NCBI RefSeq assembly: GCF_020360975.1
Contig: NW_025408667.1
Span: 6,634,001 to 6,698,000 of the forward strand
Origin: Hirsutella rhossiliensis
Lineage: Eukaryota; Ascomycota; Sordariomycetes; Hypocreales; Ophiocordycipitaceae
Direction: 5' to 3'
Length of the DNA stretch: 64,000 nucleotides
Position numbers and translations under genes: made by a program. The notes below the pieces were generated by a model. That model saw only the letters and a program-made list of their open reading frames with translations. It was not told where the DNA came from and did not search any database. Shown in pieces: positions 24,119 to 35,387 of the stretch (positions are counted from its first letter, which is position 1; every line of letters starts with the position of its first letter).

Positions 24119-26477
24119 CGGGGATTTTCAGCGGTACATAATGTTATGATGGGGGAAGATGGCCTAGAATTACGAATAGAGAGTAATTAATGACTGAGCC
24201 AAGTGCACGATTCAACATCGGGTATTCCCTTCATCGACCATGTTCATGAGCCGAGCTTCAAACTCCATCCATTTGACGAGGCGCAGCTGCTCAACTGCCT
24301 GCGGCGGATCACTGACGGACCTAAGACTCGCCTCAGCCCCCAAGCCGTCGGCAAAGGAGGCTCGAGCCGGTGGAGGAGGATGGGGCGAAGATGGGAGGGG
24401 ACCAAGCTCACAGTACCAGTGGGCTCATCCGAAGGGGCTGGCTCGATTTGGCGCCATCAGGGGCCGGCCTAGCGGACCGGGACGAGCAAAAGTTTGGCGG
24501 GCGCTGCGAGGATGCATGCCGTAGCTGCGCCAATGTCCACCCTGCATGTGTGTGTGTATGTACGTCCGTAGGGACGCCCACAGGAGAGGGTACAGACAGT
24601 ACAGTGCATGATGGAAGGGAGAAGATGGGGCTGTGGGATGTGGGCTGTTTTCTTGGCACGATTTGGGATGTACCCATACCAAGCTTTTGACGAGATTGGC
24701 TCGGAAGAAGGAGGGGAGAGGCATTTCGCCTTCGCTGGCATCGACGGGACCGATCCATAGAGGTCTGGAGTAAACGCTTGGACAGCATTCGACCCCCCAA
24801 CACTCGCCCGTGCTCCAAAGACTCGAGCGCTATCGCTACAAGACACAGGCGAGTACTCAGGCCTTTACAGTGTTGAGACACCAGCCCCCGTACGGTACCG
24901 TCGCCGTTGGCCTGTCTCGACCGGGGCACAGGCGGAAGGCGGAGCCGGGGCCGGGGACCCCCTGTGACCGCCGGCACGGAGAGGCGCCTGGTTGGCCTGT
25001 TGGTGCGCTCAGCTCGCACGGTGCGGGCTTGACTGCTGAGCGGTGAATCGTCCGGGGAAGCCGTTTCATCAGTGCACGTAAAAAATGGGAAAGAGCAAAG
25101 ACGAAGGAGAAGAGCAGCCAGCCAACAGGCGGACACGCAGAAGACGAGGCAGCCCTTGAGCCCTTTTGTCGCGCTGCGACTTTGGCTGTGGGCGGACATG
25201 GGCGCTGCTGCATGTGTCGCGCTGCACATGCGAGAAGATGCGCTTTCTTTTTCCATCCCCTTGGCTCAGAGGGCTGCCGGGCCTTGCATGTATGTACCGT
25301 AGTCTGCACACCACCAGAGCTTGAATGACGGCGTCGGCGATAGCTGAACAGGCGCTTGTCAGCCGGCCACGGAAAGATTGGCTTGCATCGACGACCCCTA
25401 AAAGTGACGGGGGGCTGCATTTCATGTCGGCGCCCTTAATTAATGTCCAATCCCAGGTGTCATTCCAATTGGACTTGGGAAAGGGCATGTAAATTGACCA
25501 TTACCACCCTGCCATCTTAATGCTGGAGGGCCGGAGGGTAAACAATGAATCCTGTTCAACAATGCTAGTGCTCTATCAGCAGTACGTACCTTTCTGGTGG
25601 ATGCACGGGCCTTCCCGCCGTGCTGATGCCTGCCTTTGGTAGAAGGTGGTGCAGGTCGCTCCTCCCCACCCACCCTAAAAATGTCCCCGTTGGTGGCACA
25701 GTCCCAACCGCACAGTACCGTCTGCTTGGCCGCGCAAGGTACCGGGTACCCACCGGCAGCTCTCTCTCTGCCCAGCCTCGTCGACACCTCTTCTGCTCTC
25801 TCCTCTGTTAACTCCTCCTCCTTCAATCAACCTCGACATCTCCTCCTCTGACCTATGATCTCGTCGGCATTCCTCCACCCGCTCGTGCGCATCATGTCGA
25901 TTGTCTAAGCCACTCGACTGCCCAGCAACCCGCTCCCCCCAATCGTCTTCGATCCATCTGAGACACCACAAGTCCTCGCTTCTGGAGCAACCAGCTCTTC
26001 CGCAACTCGTCACGTCACCCGCCACGGCCTCGCCCTCTTCAATCCCTCCAAAGCTCCAAGCAACATAGCCGCCGCTCGCTCGCCAAATAAGAAACAACCC
26101 GCCCCAGCGTCGTCGTCACACCGCAGCCCCCCATCTCGCAGCCGAGCACATGGTGTGCTTTGAGACATTCATGCACACGAATAGCAACACTGTCGCAGAG
26201 TGAAGCCTGCCAGTGTGTCAGCGAGGGAGCTCGTATCAGCCATTACGTCCAACGAATGCCGACCACCGGCGAGCACCATCCCCATTGACGCTCGCCATTC
26301 ACGGTCAGTTTCTTTTCCCCTCCCACCTCCAAACCTCCTCCCCCCCCCCCTTATTTTTCCTATTTTCGAGCCATCCCTGCTCCCGGCCTCGATGACTGAA
26401 CGACTTTGCAGTCTCGAACCTAAAGGCTCACTCGAACCGCTCGTCCGCGCCTTGGCTGGTTCCATCGGCTCTTCGAA
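24119..26477. other. Long intergenic region and probable 5' leader
   Basis: 2.36 kb without a convincing gene. Frames of up to 282 residues occur on the minus strand (24,408-25,256), but three frames and both strands are open over the same GC-rich DNA, with no motif. The last 650 bp are rich in C and T, including a C11 run near 26,340, and are the probable promoter or leader of the CM1-protein gene. A leader intron could end near 26,411 (GACTTTGCAG). Confidence 0.5.
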
Positions 26478-29334
26478 ATGGATGCGTCTCAGCCCCAGCC
26501 TCGACGCCAGTCCCGAGCTCCATATCCTCGAGCTCCATCCCGCTCGTCCGGCGCCAGCAGCTCATGGACAACGCCTCCCACCGCAAATAGCTCCGCTTCC
26601 CAAGTTGCGGGCTCGCCACAGCCTGCAGCCGCCCATTCGGCTGCCCCTCGGCATCCCCATAGCCCACTCACAAAGTCCCCTGGTTCACCACGACCTGCTT
26701 CGCGAGCCATGGCCCATCCCTCCCGGCAGGGTAGCCCTGAGATGGTGCGGCAGCCTGCGCTCTCTTCCTTCTTGCAGGAAAAGTTGCAACGGGAACGCAA
26801 GGCCGAGAGCGACAAGCTGGCTTTCTCGGCCTCGCTGTCCCGGGCCGACATGAGCGCCTCGGTCGACATTGGCCGCATTGTCCAGACCTCGCTCTTCAAA
26901 GCCCCCGACCCTCTCGGCGGCCGGCCCCGATCGAGCGCTGGGATGGAGCCGCCTAAGAAAAGGGGTCTGGGCCTGAAGGAAATGGAACAGGTGCGTGTCC
27001 CTCATGCCGCTGGCTCAGTAGCAGCTTGTCCAACCTCGAATCACACAGGTCGTCTCCAGCCTGCATAAACAAAACTTCGACCTCAAGCTCGAGCTCTTCC
27101 ACCGGCGCGAGAGACAGACGGCGCTGGAAGAGCGCATCGAGGCTCTCGACGCTAACCGGAAAAAGACACACGACGTAACCGATAGGCTTGTCGAGGAGCT
27201 CGAGAAACGCGACAAGGCTGTCGAGGAAGCCGTTGCCATGATTGTCATGCTCGAGGCCAAGGTTGACCAACTCGTCACGGAGCGCTGCATGGTGCAGCGG
27301 GTGGAGAGCGCGGGCTTGTTCAGCACCCGGGACTTCGGCTCAAGTTACGGAACTGCCACACCCCAGGCGGCGGGACCGCGCGTCACCAAGCTAGACGACG
27401 ATGTCAAGGTCGTCAACCGCATGCCGAGTTTCCTGTCGGAACGAAGCGAGAACACCGAACACCTCCGGACCGTGTACCTCGGCGTCCGCGGCGGTAGCAC
27501 CCTAAGCCTGCCTCGAGTCGCCGAGGGCTCCGTGGAGCCGGACGGCACACCCGCCCAACCCCTGGCCAGTCCAACTCTAAGTGTCCTAAGCGAAAGTTCC
27601 TTTGTGAGCGTCTACGGACAAAAGGATCAAGGCAAGGAGCTGGGGCAGATGCCGCCTGCATTCGTTGACGAGCCTCTGACACTGGATGGGCTCGACGTCG
27701 GCCTCAACAGGCCCTGCCCAGATGATGCTCCAGCGTCCAGGAGACGAGCGGCATCGGTGGGTCGGGTGGCGGGCATTGGCAAACCACCGCCTCGGTCCAG
27801 CACCGCGGTGCCATTACAGTCTATCACGGGCGTCATTGGCTACGAGTCCCCTCTTCAGCGCATCATGCGCCTCGACCCCGCGTATGCGAACTGGAGAGAG
27901 GCTGTCGGGTCTCAGGGCCAAAGCATAGGCCTGGATGATTCTCCAGTCATACCCGCACACACGGCACCATCACGCAGACCTACCAAGGAAGAGAAGCGAG
28001 AAGCCCTGCGAAGGGTCTTGACCGACGGGCCAGGCGGCGCTCGCCTGCACGACCAAGGAATGCCCCCGACGCCCGACACGATATCGACATCCACGCTCCA
28101 CCGCTTCAAAAACTCGAATGAGACCTTATTGCAGGAGCAGGAGCTCAACGGTGCCCTGCTCCAGACCGGCCCCCAGGACGCCAAAACGTCGGAACCCGCG
28201 TCTGGGGTTCCCCTGAGCGGACATCTCTCATCTAGACACGGGTCGGGCGATACGGGCGATGGCACGAGCAGCACGCACACTGATCATCGGCAGGCAACTG
28301 CGTTGCGCACGCAGACTGCGCGCGAGCCCGCCGTGTTCCGCAAGGGGGGCAATGACTGGGATAGTGATAGCGATGACACGGACACGCGCTCGCTCGAGTC
28401 GAGCCTCGATATTTGGCTGCGGGAGAGCGCCAAGCCTGACAACCAGGTCTCTCCAGACCTTTTCAGCTTCCCCACAAACACTGCCGAGGGTGGCTGGGCC
28501 GCGCAACCCATGTATGGCGGCGCAAACAGCGGCCAGACGGAGGGTGCAAGCATCGCGCCCAGTCAGAGCCACATGCATGGCCTCCTCTCGCTCCGTCATC
28601 AACTGTTCCCCTGGACCTCTGGCCCTCAACCGCCCGACCGGCGATCCAGCCTTCACGCGCATACAGGCTCGACATTTGACGGGTTTGCGGCTGCTGCCAG
28701 TAATGACGGAGGCAGTAACTCGGCCAGCACGCGGGCCCGTCACGGCAAGAAACAGAGCGAGGATACGCAGAAGAGGGCAGACCTGCGAACTCCCGTGCAG
28801 CAGCCACAGGCGCCCCCTCCCCAGCCCGGCAGCGATCAGAAGCGCTACCCGCCCATTTCGGGGCAACAGGGGGCTCGCGCCGGACTTAACAGACTACTGA
28901 GGCGATCGATTGGCGCGGGTTCGTCGTCGAATGCCCCGGCCGAAGACGCCCCGGCCAGCACCACTGCCGAGACGGGGGTCGCTGCCGAAGCCTCCAAGAA
29001 TTACCACCCCATGGGCGTTCCCTCGTGGGTGCTCCGAAACGGTCCTGCAGAGGATGAGCGTTCCGGGGCAACTCCTCCGCCAATTGTGTTGAACCCACGC
29101 CAAGCACGCCGAAACACGTGCGAGGCGGAGAGGCCGGCTTCGCCTCTGTTGCCGGCCGAAGCCACGCCGGCCACGAATGCGCCGCAGGACGTTAACGAAG
29201 ATGCGAAGATGGCGCCTGCACAGCAGTCCGAAGGCAGTGGGACGGGCGCGGGTGCAAGCACTGGCCCGGGGAGTCGGAGAAAGTGGCTGCCTGCTTTTGG
29301 GCGGCCCAACACTTCCAAGAACAAGACTAGTTAG
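26478..29334 (+). CDS. Centrosomin N-terminal motif 1 (CM1) protein
   Basis: Two exons (26,478-26,990 and 27,049-29,334) joined across a 58-bp GT...AG intron give 932 residues. The intron interrupts the key motif: KKRGLGLKEMEQ before it and VVSSLHKQNFDLKLELFHRR after it together form the CM1 motif (about residues 160-195). It is followed by a coiled coil to about residue 260. CM1 proteins (Mto1 and Pcp1 of fission yeast, ApsB of Aspergillus, fly centrosomin) recruit the gamma-tubulin complex to microtubule-organising centres. The first 160 residues are Ser/Pro-rich and the remaining 670 are largely disordered, ending in a basic tail. The start context is CGAAATGG. Which of the fungal CM1 proteins it corresponds to is not clear. 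The function is known for the family and inferred here. Confidence 0.85.
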
Positions 29335-29827
29335 AGGCTTTGTACATGACGGGGAGCAGGCGCAAATGGAGAGAGCGGTGTCGCTGGGGAGTGCCTGAAT
29401 TGGTGCCATTGATCAAGGATGGGACATGAGAGCAAACTTCCAATAGCGTTTCGAGCAGGCTCCTTTTGGATACGAGTGCAATGAACCGGGGGCATGGCGT
29501 TTGTTGGGTTTTGGCTTGGGCACTTGACCAAAGACTAGAAAAGCAACACTGAATGCTTCAAAAGAAACCAATCGAAATTGATATGGACACGGCAGAGCCT
29601 TCAATAGTCAAGAGTGGGGTGCAAGTCGGGCACGTATCCGCACGAGAGTCTACTATGGCAGGTGAAAGTCAACACAGCCTTTGGAGACTGCCTTTATCGT
29701 TCTTTCTCGTGAGTTTCTATGCTTTCGAGCTCCAAGTCCCCCTGCTTGCTCCCGAGTCATCGCCACTCGAAGTTCTTGAATCGTTGCCCATGCCGAACGT
29801 AACCCGAGCCACCCGGTCAGCCCATCC
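29335..29827. other. Convergent 3' intergenic region
   Basis: 493 bp between the ends of two convergent genes. Only short shadow frames are present. I see no clear hairpin or RNA gene. Confidence 0.5.
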
Positions 29828-30214
29828 TCAAGCCCACTCCCAAGAGGCCTGAACGCGGCCCAGGCCAAGGTCGCCAATGACCTGCTGGAAGGCCGATGGG
29901 GAGAGGTCGACGTCGTTGCCGACGCAGGCTTGGCAGCGGTCAACGACACGGACCGTCATGCTCCGACCCTCGTACGAGACGCGGATGTTGCGATTGCAAG
30001 GGCGCTCGGCGTCGAACAGGGACGCCGCGAGGGCGGCAACAGCGTCCCCATCACCGTTGGTCTCGCCGCACGCACCGAGGGCTGGGTTGAAATAGGTAAT
30101 TTCACCGGTGGCTCGGGTGGTGAGCTTGGCCGTGGACTCGGTGCTAGCAGGAACAGCCACAGCGGATGCGAGGGTCATGGCGAGGGTGAGGAGTGTGCTG
30201 GTGATGGCGACCAT
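29828..30214 (-). CDS. Small secreted RlpA-like double-psi beta-barrel protein
   Basis: 128 residues, one exon. Residues 1-20 are a signal peptide with an Ala-X-Ala-like end. The mature part begins with a short Thr/Ser-rich stretch and then the double-psi beta-barrel of the RlpA/expansin/barwin fold: GEITYFNPALGACGETNGD (about 37-55), a hydrophobic helix (AVAALAASLFD), VDRCQACVGNDVDLSP (about 91-106) and a C-terminal strand ending in SWEWA. The length and motif order match the compact fungal secreted DPBB proteins, so it appears complete. Such proteins act outside the cell; some bind cell-wall polysaccharide or influence hosts. The role of this one cannot be read from sequence. Two Cys pairs (GACGE...RPC and RCQAC) may form disulfides. 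Confidence 0.85.
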   Translation of the reverse strand: MVAITSTLLTLAMTLASAVAVPASTESTAKLTTRATGEITYFNPALGACGETNGDGDAVAALAASLFDAERPCNRNIRVSYEGRSMTVRVVDRCQACVGNDVDLSPSAFQQVIGDLGLGRVQASWEWA

Positions 30215-32596
30215 TTTGGTGAGAATGGAGCTCTAAGGGACTGGGGTAGGGAAGAGTTGGCCAGTCTTCAAGGAGCGAGTCGAGTCGGGATACCGAGGCA
30301 AGCTGGAAGGGATGATTACCTAGAGAGAAGTGTCTTGATGGAGGTGGGTTTCTACGGGCAAAGAGGGCAAAGAGAGCAAAGATAGAGGCAGATAAGAGTA
30401 GTATTGACGAGCGGTGCTTAAAAATGGAGTGCGAGTTGATGCAAACCGAAAATAAAGGCCAGGGAAGCGGCGCTCTTTATATTCGCAACGACGTGACTGT
30501 TCGTCGGATATTGAAAACAAGGCAACCGACTATCAGGGCAAGACAGTAAGTGGAGGAAGGGTTTGTGCGTCACGGAGCGATGGGTGAGGCGGTATGTAGG
30601 CGAGAGTGGGAGGATAAAGGGACCGAAACCTCAGCCGCGGTGTACGGCCAGGAGGCTGGGTTGTCAGTCGGCGATGGAGAGACGAATGGCTCCGTAATAT
30701 CACGGTGCTGTTGGCTCCTACACCCATATCCCTGAAAGATTGTATGTCAATTTGTATCACCAGTAGGCCCCATACAATTGTTACACAAAAGCTAACAATC
30801 TTTCAGGGATATGACTGTACGAGCAGCCTAGGGGGCCCCAAAGGCACTGACAGGTTTGCAGACGAGATGACTTCTTGAAGCTTGCACCGACAGACTAGGC
30901 AAAGGCAGCTGCTCTAGGCGGAAGCGAGATTGTTCCTGTTCCTGACGAGGACGGAGACGGTTCGGCGAAGAGGTTCCGTCTCGTATTGGCAAGGCAGAGC
31001 AGCCTCGGCTCTTTGCCAAGGAGAGACCCGGGTTTGCCCGGTTACCTGAACCGAGAATCAAGACGTGATGAGAGGGGATGAAGCAATTAGGCGACCCTTG
31101 GACATTTTCAAGCTTAGACAAGTGCAGACATGAATGTTGTTCTTGCACAGACGAGACTGGTATTGATGCCAGAGGCGGGAGGTAGGTCTGACCAGAAGCT
31201 GCGATGCACTGCCACATCTGGGGAGGTCCCGTCATTCGCGAGGGGCAGACATTAGCACTTACGTGAGGGCATTCGTCAATTTTCTCGAGTAACATCTCGT
31301 CTGCTATTGTCCATCATGGCTTTCCGAATATCCGTGGTCAAGCCCTCAAGACCTCGGAGTATCCGGCCCCTACTTCGCACACCATTAGGCGCGACTCCTT
31401 TCTCTTGTTATCATGAGCAAAATAGCGGTAATGTGTACAGTGGGTGGTCAAGTAGGTAGGCGAGATGCTCGCAGGTGTTTCAGCTCCTAGCAAGACCCGA
31501 GAGGCCCGGTACTGGATCCGGTCTGGCTCCGGCGTGCGGCTATCGGTCCGGGATTAGCGGCTGTCGCTAAGGCGTCTCATTGGTTCAGATGGTGACGGGC
31601 TTCCTACTTGGGCAGGTTGGTTATTGGTGGGGATTTGCCTTGGTTGAAAGGGGCTGAAAGTATTATTGGCATGCGAGGAAGAGCGGGTCTGCACCACGCA
31701 TCACCGAGGATGCGGTGCTACCGTGATACTATCAGGTTCATGCATAGTGATGGCTCTGCAGACGACCAAGTGGTTTTCTTGCCCGGCGTCCATGTCCCCC
31801 GGCTTGGCTTGATGTGACGGGCCTGACCGCAGCGAGTCTCGACGAGCCTTGTTGTTGAAGCCAGCCCGCAGCGGCCTCGATGCATTGGTGATACATGCTG
31901 GAGATGACCCGTTTCTGCATGGCAGGACATCTTGGACTTGGAACGGCAATGGGTGCAAGTTATGCACCTAGATCACGCCAAGAATGGGGAAGGAAAAAGA
32001 CTGATGGTGACATGGCAGCCAGCTTTTTCTTGCAAGACCAGTTGATAGTACCAAGAGAGGGAGAATCTCGAAGACATGCTAATAAAGCGTGTGCCCTGGT
32101 CATCTCATGAGGCATATCAAAGCAATGCAAATCAATATTGAACCGCCATCGCTTTGCATGTGATGTGCAGACGGCAGCGAGGGCATATCGGTCTGGCATT
32201 TTCAGCCATGGGAAATGTCCCAAATCACATGCTTTCCTGTCGGAAAAGCAACTCCCTCCTCCTTCTCATCTCATCCGGGTTTATGCAGTTTCACGTTGCG
32301 GGTTGTTGGCCACTGATGCAGTCCAGCTTCAGAGCGGACTGGTCGAACCGTTCCAAGGACGGACATTCCGTCTCTCAAGTACTGGAAGCTCGCGTTGGCT
32401 CACAAGCCCGCAGTGGCATTTTAAAGCTGAATGAGAACCCATTTCCACGCCGATGCGGGAGTCAGAAGTACATGATATGCTTCATACCTCTGCACACAGC
32501 ACATACGAGCCGGACAAGACTGATTGTGGATTGTGAACCGTCGACACGCTCGGGTAGCAGTAGTCTCATAAATTCCAACATTCGGTGCTCTTTTTT
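30215..32596. other. Intergenic region containing a small inverted-repeat element
   Basis: 2.4 kb without a supported gene. Frames such as the minus-strand 155-residue one at 30,828-31,295 have no recognisable motif or coding signal. It contains the MITE-like element at 30,727-30,811. Confidence 0.5.
30727..30811. mobile_element. Tiny TA-flanked inverted-repeat element (MITE-like)
   Basis: The inverted repeat TCCCTGAAAGATTGT (30,729-30,743) returns as its exact reverse complement at 30,795-30,809, and TA lies immediately outside each arm (30,727-30,728 and 30,810-30,811). The palindrome continues over CA/TG beyond the TAs, giving 19 matched bases in total. The 51-bp interior has no coding capacity. 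The structure is that of a Tc1/mariner-type MITE or of a transposon remnant. At 81 bp it is unusually short, so a hairpin in a transcript is the alternative. Confidence 0.6.
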
Positions 32597-33411
32597 TTAT
32601 CGTATTGCGTGATTGTGCGTCGCCTTGGTGCCTTTGGCTTTCAACCACTCGGGAAACTCGACCCAGCGATGGCGATGGACCCAATCGACCAGTGCCCCAT
32701 AATCTCTGCATGAATGACTTTGGTCCAAAACAAACTCTTCCAGGTCGTTTGTATGCACGAGTGTGAGGTCTGGATGGCATAGTAGCTGGTGTCTCACGTA
32801 GTCAAGGCAGTGCAGCATGTGCTTCTCGTCCCAGGGAGGGGGCGTTTTGGACATGAGGTTCTGCCGTATCGAATTCTAGATGCACATGGGTGTCAGGCAA
32901 CAAAATACAGACAGATGAAAAAGAAGTGGATTACTGAATCACACCACAAACCTACCAAGCAGTGGAGCGCGTGGAAAACGTCGATCTGGTAGATGCTCTG
33001 GGACGCATCCGTCGGCGACTGCGCTGACGGCCGCAAGCCCTGGCCGAGCGCCCACTCCGTGTCAAGGGAGACGACTCCGCCGCTCTTGAGAAGGAGTCTC
33101 CAGTAGTCGTCGGCTTGGCGGGAATCGGCGAGGAGATGCGAGTTGTTCTCGAACCTCATGCTGGTGTTGTACGATGCGAGGTGAGACAGTCCGTCCAGAA
33201 GCTTCCCACTGGAAACCCGCAAGACGACGAAGCCCACGATCAGAAGAATGCAAGCTACAAGCTCAAAGCAGATTATTCCTCCGTGAATAGTCCTAGACGA
33301 CCTGGAGCGTCGTCTCTCATGATACTGCGCCCTGGGTTTGAGCGTATCCGTGACCGACTCCGCCTCGGCAAGAGGAGTGTATCCGGCTTCAGGCTTGGGC
33401 GGCTTCAACAT
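32597..33411 (-). CDS. UstYa-type (DUF3328) protein 1
   Basis: Exon 1 (33,411-32,956) and exon 2 (32,875-32,597), with an 80-bp intron (donor GTAGGT, acceptor CTAG), give 244 residues. A short cytoplasmic basic N-terminus is followed by one membrane segment at residues 44-66. The lumenal domain carries the two family motifs HALHC (147-151) and HMLHC (171-175), each followed by an Arg (IRQ and YVR). The intron falls directly after the first motif. UstYa-type proteins install oxidative crosslinks, hydroxylations or ring closures on RiPP precursors in ustiloxin, phomopsin and asperipin pathways, and act with a membrane anchor in the secretory pathway. Two more such genes and a repeat precursor lie within 5 kb. 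The exact reaction is unknown. Confidence 0.88.
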
Positions 33412-34011
33412 GATGATTTCGTTGACTTCTGGCTCCTCCAGTACATTCGAGGCCTTGAACAGGCGAGGGCGGTCATGTTAGACGGACAAGAGGGACTTTG
33501 GCGTCGGTGGACGCGGCGGAGCAGGCAAAGCATGGTACGCTCCGGCAGGCAATGATACCGGCGGCATCTCACGTCACTGTGAAGAGCAACGTTTCCATCC
33601 CACAATGTAATAAAAGGGTCAGATGTACCAGTACTTGCCTCTTTGCTCGCCCCCTCGGAGGCGCATCTCCAGGCTAGGCGCTTGCGGACGCAGAGGCACG
33701 ACGCGGAGGCATCACAAGGGCTCGTTGGGGCGGCATGTGCAGCGGGCATCCGGACTTAGCTTCAATACTCGTGCTGACATGCATGCGGCTCTTTAAGCTA
33801 TGGTCGTCTCCGCAGATTGACTTCGCCGGAGGGTACAGGCGTTTGCCTCCCGTAACCACTGGGCAGCATACGGGACTATAGATAGGCGCGGACGATTTTA
33901 CGCTGCTTGAGTGGCCAAATACCACTGTGAGCCTTACATGTATTCGTATGTACGTATGGACTGAACAGATCCTGCTCCTACTTGGACGTCAAGGTTTGTG
34001 TTTACGCTTCA
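33412..34011. other. Intergenic between UstY-type genes 1 and 2
   Basis: 600 bp upstream of UstY-type gene 1 and downstream of gene 2, both on the minus strand. No coding signal. It should contain the promoter of gene 1. Confidence 0.5.
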
Positions 34012-34746
34012 CTAAGCACATACCGGATATTTCACAAAAATCTTGGTCCCCGAGTTCTTCATCCCTTGATGCCCCGATCCCCCCCCAATCATCTTGACAC
34101 AGTGACCGGTATGATGGAAATTCGCCGTATAAGAATCCAGCTTCTGGGTCGCGTCCAGCATCACCCTGTGCAGCCGCTTCCACACATACATGCAATGAGT
34201 GACGTGCCAGTCAAAGGTGGTGGTGAAGTGATGATAGCGGCCGCCTCGCAGCTCGTCCATGGTGAGGTTCTTGCCGTCGGTCTCGTAGGGCCAGTCCCGC
34301 CCTCGGTACATGAGGCCTTCGTCTGCCAGGTCGTCGTCCGTGAGGCAGTCCCGAGGGAGCCATGCGTGAAGCACGATGCTGTAGCGGCACCCCAGCGTTT
34401 GGGCATCGGCCGGCGAGTTTCCGCAGTCGCCGTGGGACCAGCTCAGCGGGAGGCCCGTTTTCGCGTCTGTTCCTTGCCGAATCTGTGGGATTTTGCGATT
34501 CGCTGCTGCTGATTTGCGCAGCGAGGTCAAGTCCCAGGCCACGGACACGACTGCCATGATGAAGACTCCGAGCAGAAACGAGGTCGTCAGAGGGAGCCAC
34601 CGCCGTTGGGGGCCCTTGTTCTGGATTTCCTGGTGCTCGTATTCCAGCTCGTCGTCCCCGTCGCTTTTGGCGATCATCGAGTATTCGCGGGAACTCGTCG
34701 CCTTGGCCTTGACAAAGCCAACGCCTGCTTTGATCCGATCCATCAT
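34012..34746 (-). CDS. Divergent UstYa-related membrane protein 2
   Basis: 244 residues, one exon. A membrane segment at 51-71 follows a cytoplasmic N-terminus. The lumenal part shows CGNSPADA and GCRYSIVLHAWLP (108-131), a DELRGG segment, then HVTHC (181-185) within HVTHCMYVWKRLHR and a second HTGHC (212-216), ending in KYPVCA. The paired HxxHC motifs and topology match UstYa/DUF3328 proteins, but the body belongs to a different, widespread and usually unannotated fungal family that is often found in biosynthetic loci. It lies between two canonical UstY-type genes in the same orientation, which supports a shared pathway. The ATG at 34,746 is followed by a second possible start one codon later (MMDR). 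Its reaction is unknown; an oxidative role is inference. Confidence 0.75.
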   Translation of the reverse strand: MMDRIKAGVGFVKAKATSSREYSMIAKSDGDDELEYEHQEIQNKGPQRRWLPLTTSFLLGVFIMAVVSVAWDLTSLRKSAAANRKIPQIRQGTDAKTGLPLSWSHGDCGNSPADAQTLGCRYSIVLHAWLPRDCLTDDDLADEGLMYRGRDWPYETDGKNLTMDELRGGRYHHFTTTFDWHVTHCMYVWKRLHRVMLDATQKLDSYTANFHHTGHCVKMIGGGSGHQGMKNSGTKIFVKYPVCA

Positions 34747-35387
34747 GCCCTCTTAGCTGACTCTGAACTGTGTGTCAGTAGCTCGGTTAAACAGCAACGT
34801 TCTTGAGGAAGAGCCTGAGCAGCAAGGCCACACTTGTGGGAATGATCCTGAAAAATTGCCTGCCGTGAGAGGCGCCTGGCTTCACCTACAGTCACTCCGG
34901 TGAGCATCAAGCATTGTGAGGCCAAGTTGCGCTCATGTTCCAATGCCACGGAGACTTGCCGATCTCTCGGATATTCTTTACGCGCCTCACCCTTTGCATC
35001 CTGCGCGTGGGCCCGCACAGGGTCCGGATCAAAAGCAGGTAGTGCTGACTTGCAGCATCGTGGCGTTTGTCTGCCTGACGCTAAATCAATGAATCCATGA
35101 CCAGGCGACGTTACATGGCATGAGGCTACCGGCTTGATGTTTGTGGTCGCTCTGCTAAGCAGCCCGGTGCCTTCCAAGACCTTGACATGGCATGATGCCC
35201 AGCGCTGCATTTCCGTACCTTGATTCTGGCACAAAACCGTCCACCCAATCTTAGTCGAGAAACTGCTGCTCTGGGAGACACACTTTCCCGAGTTCTGATG
35301 CCAAGTCCGTTCTACTTCGTAGCTCGATCTATGAGGATACAAGACCAAATAGTGAATTCATGTTGTGGCCATTCAGTTGCCGTCTGT
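34747..35387. other. Intergenic between UstY-type genes 2 and 3
   Basis: 641 bp. The 201-residue minus-strand frame here (34,743-35,348) shows no motif and no signal peptide, and is treated as chance. It probably contains the promoter of gene 2. Confidence 0.5.

Noticed and set aside
24408..25256. 282-residue minus-strand frame
   Set aside because: Several frames on both strands are open over the same GC-rich DNA. There is no domain, and composition is typical of chance frames.
34743..35348. 201-residue minus-strand frame between UstY-type genes
   Set aside because: No signal peptide, membrane segment or motif. It lies in the promoter region of gene 2.
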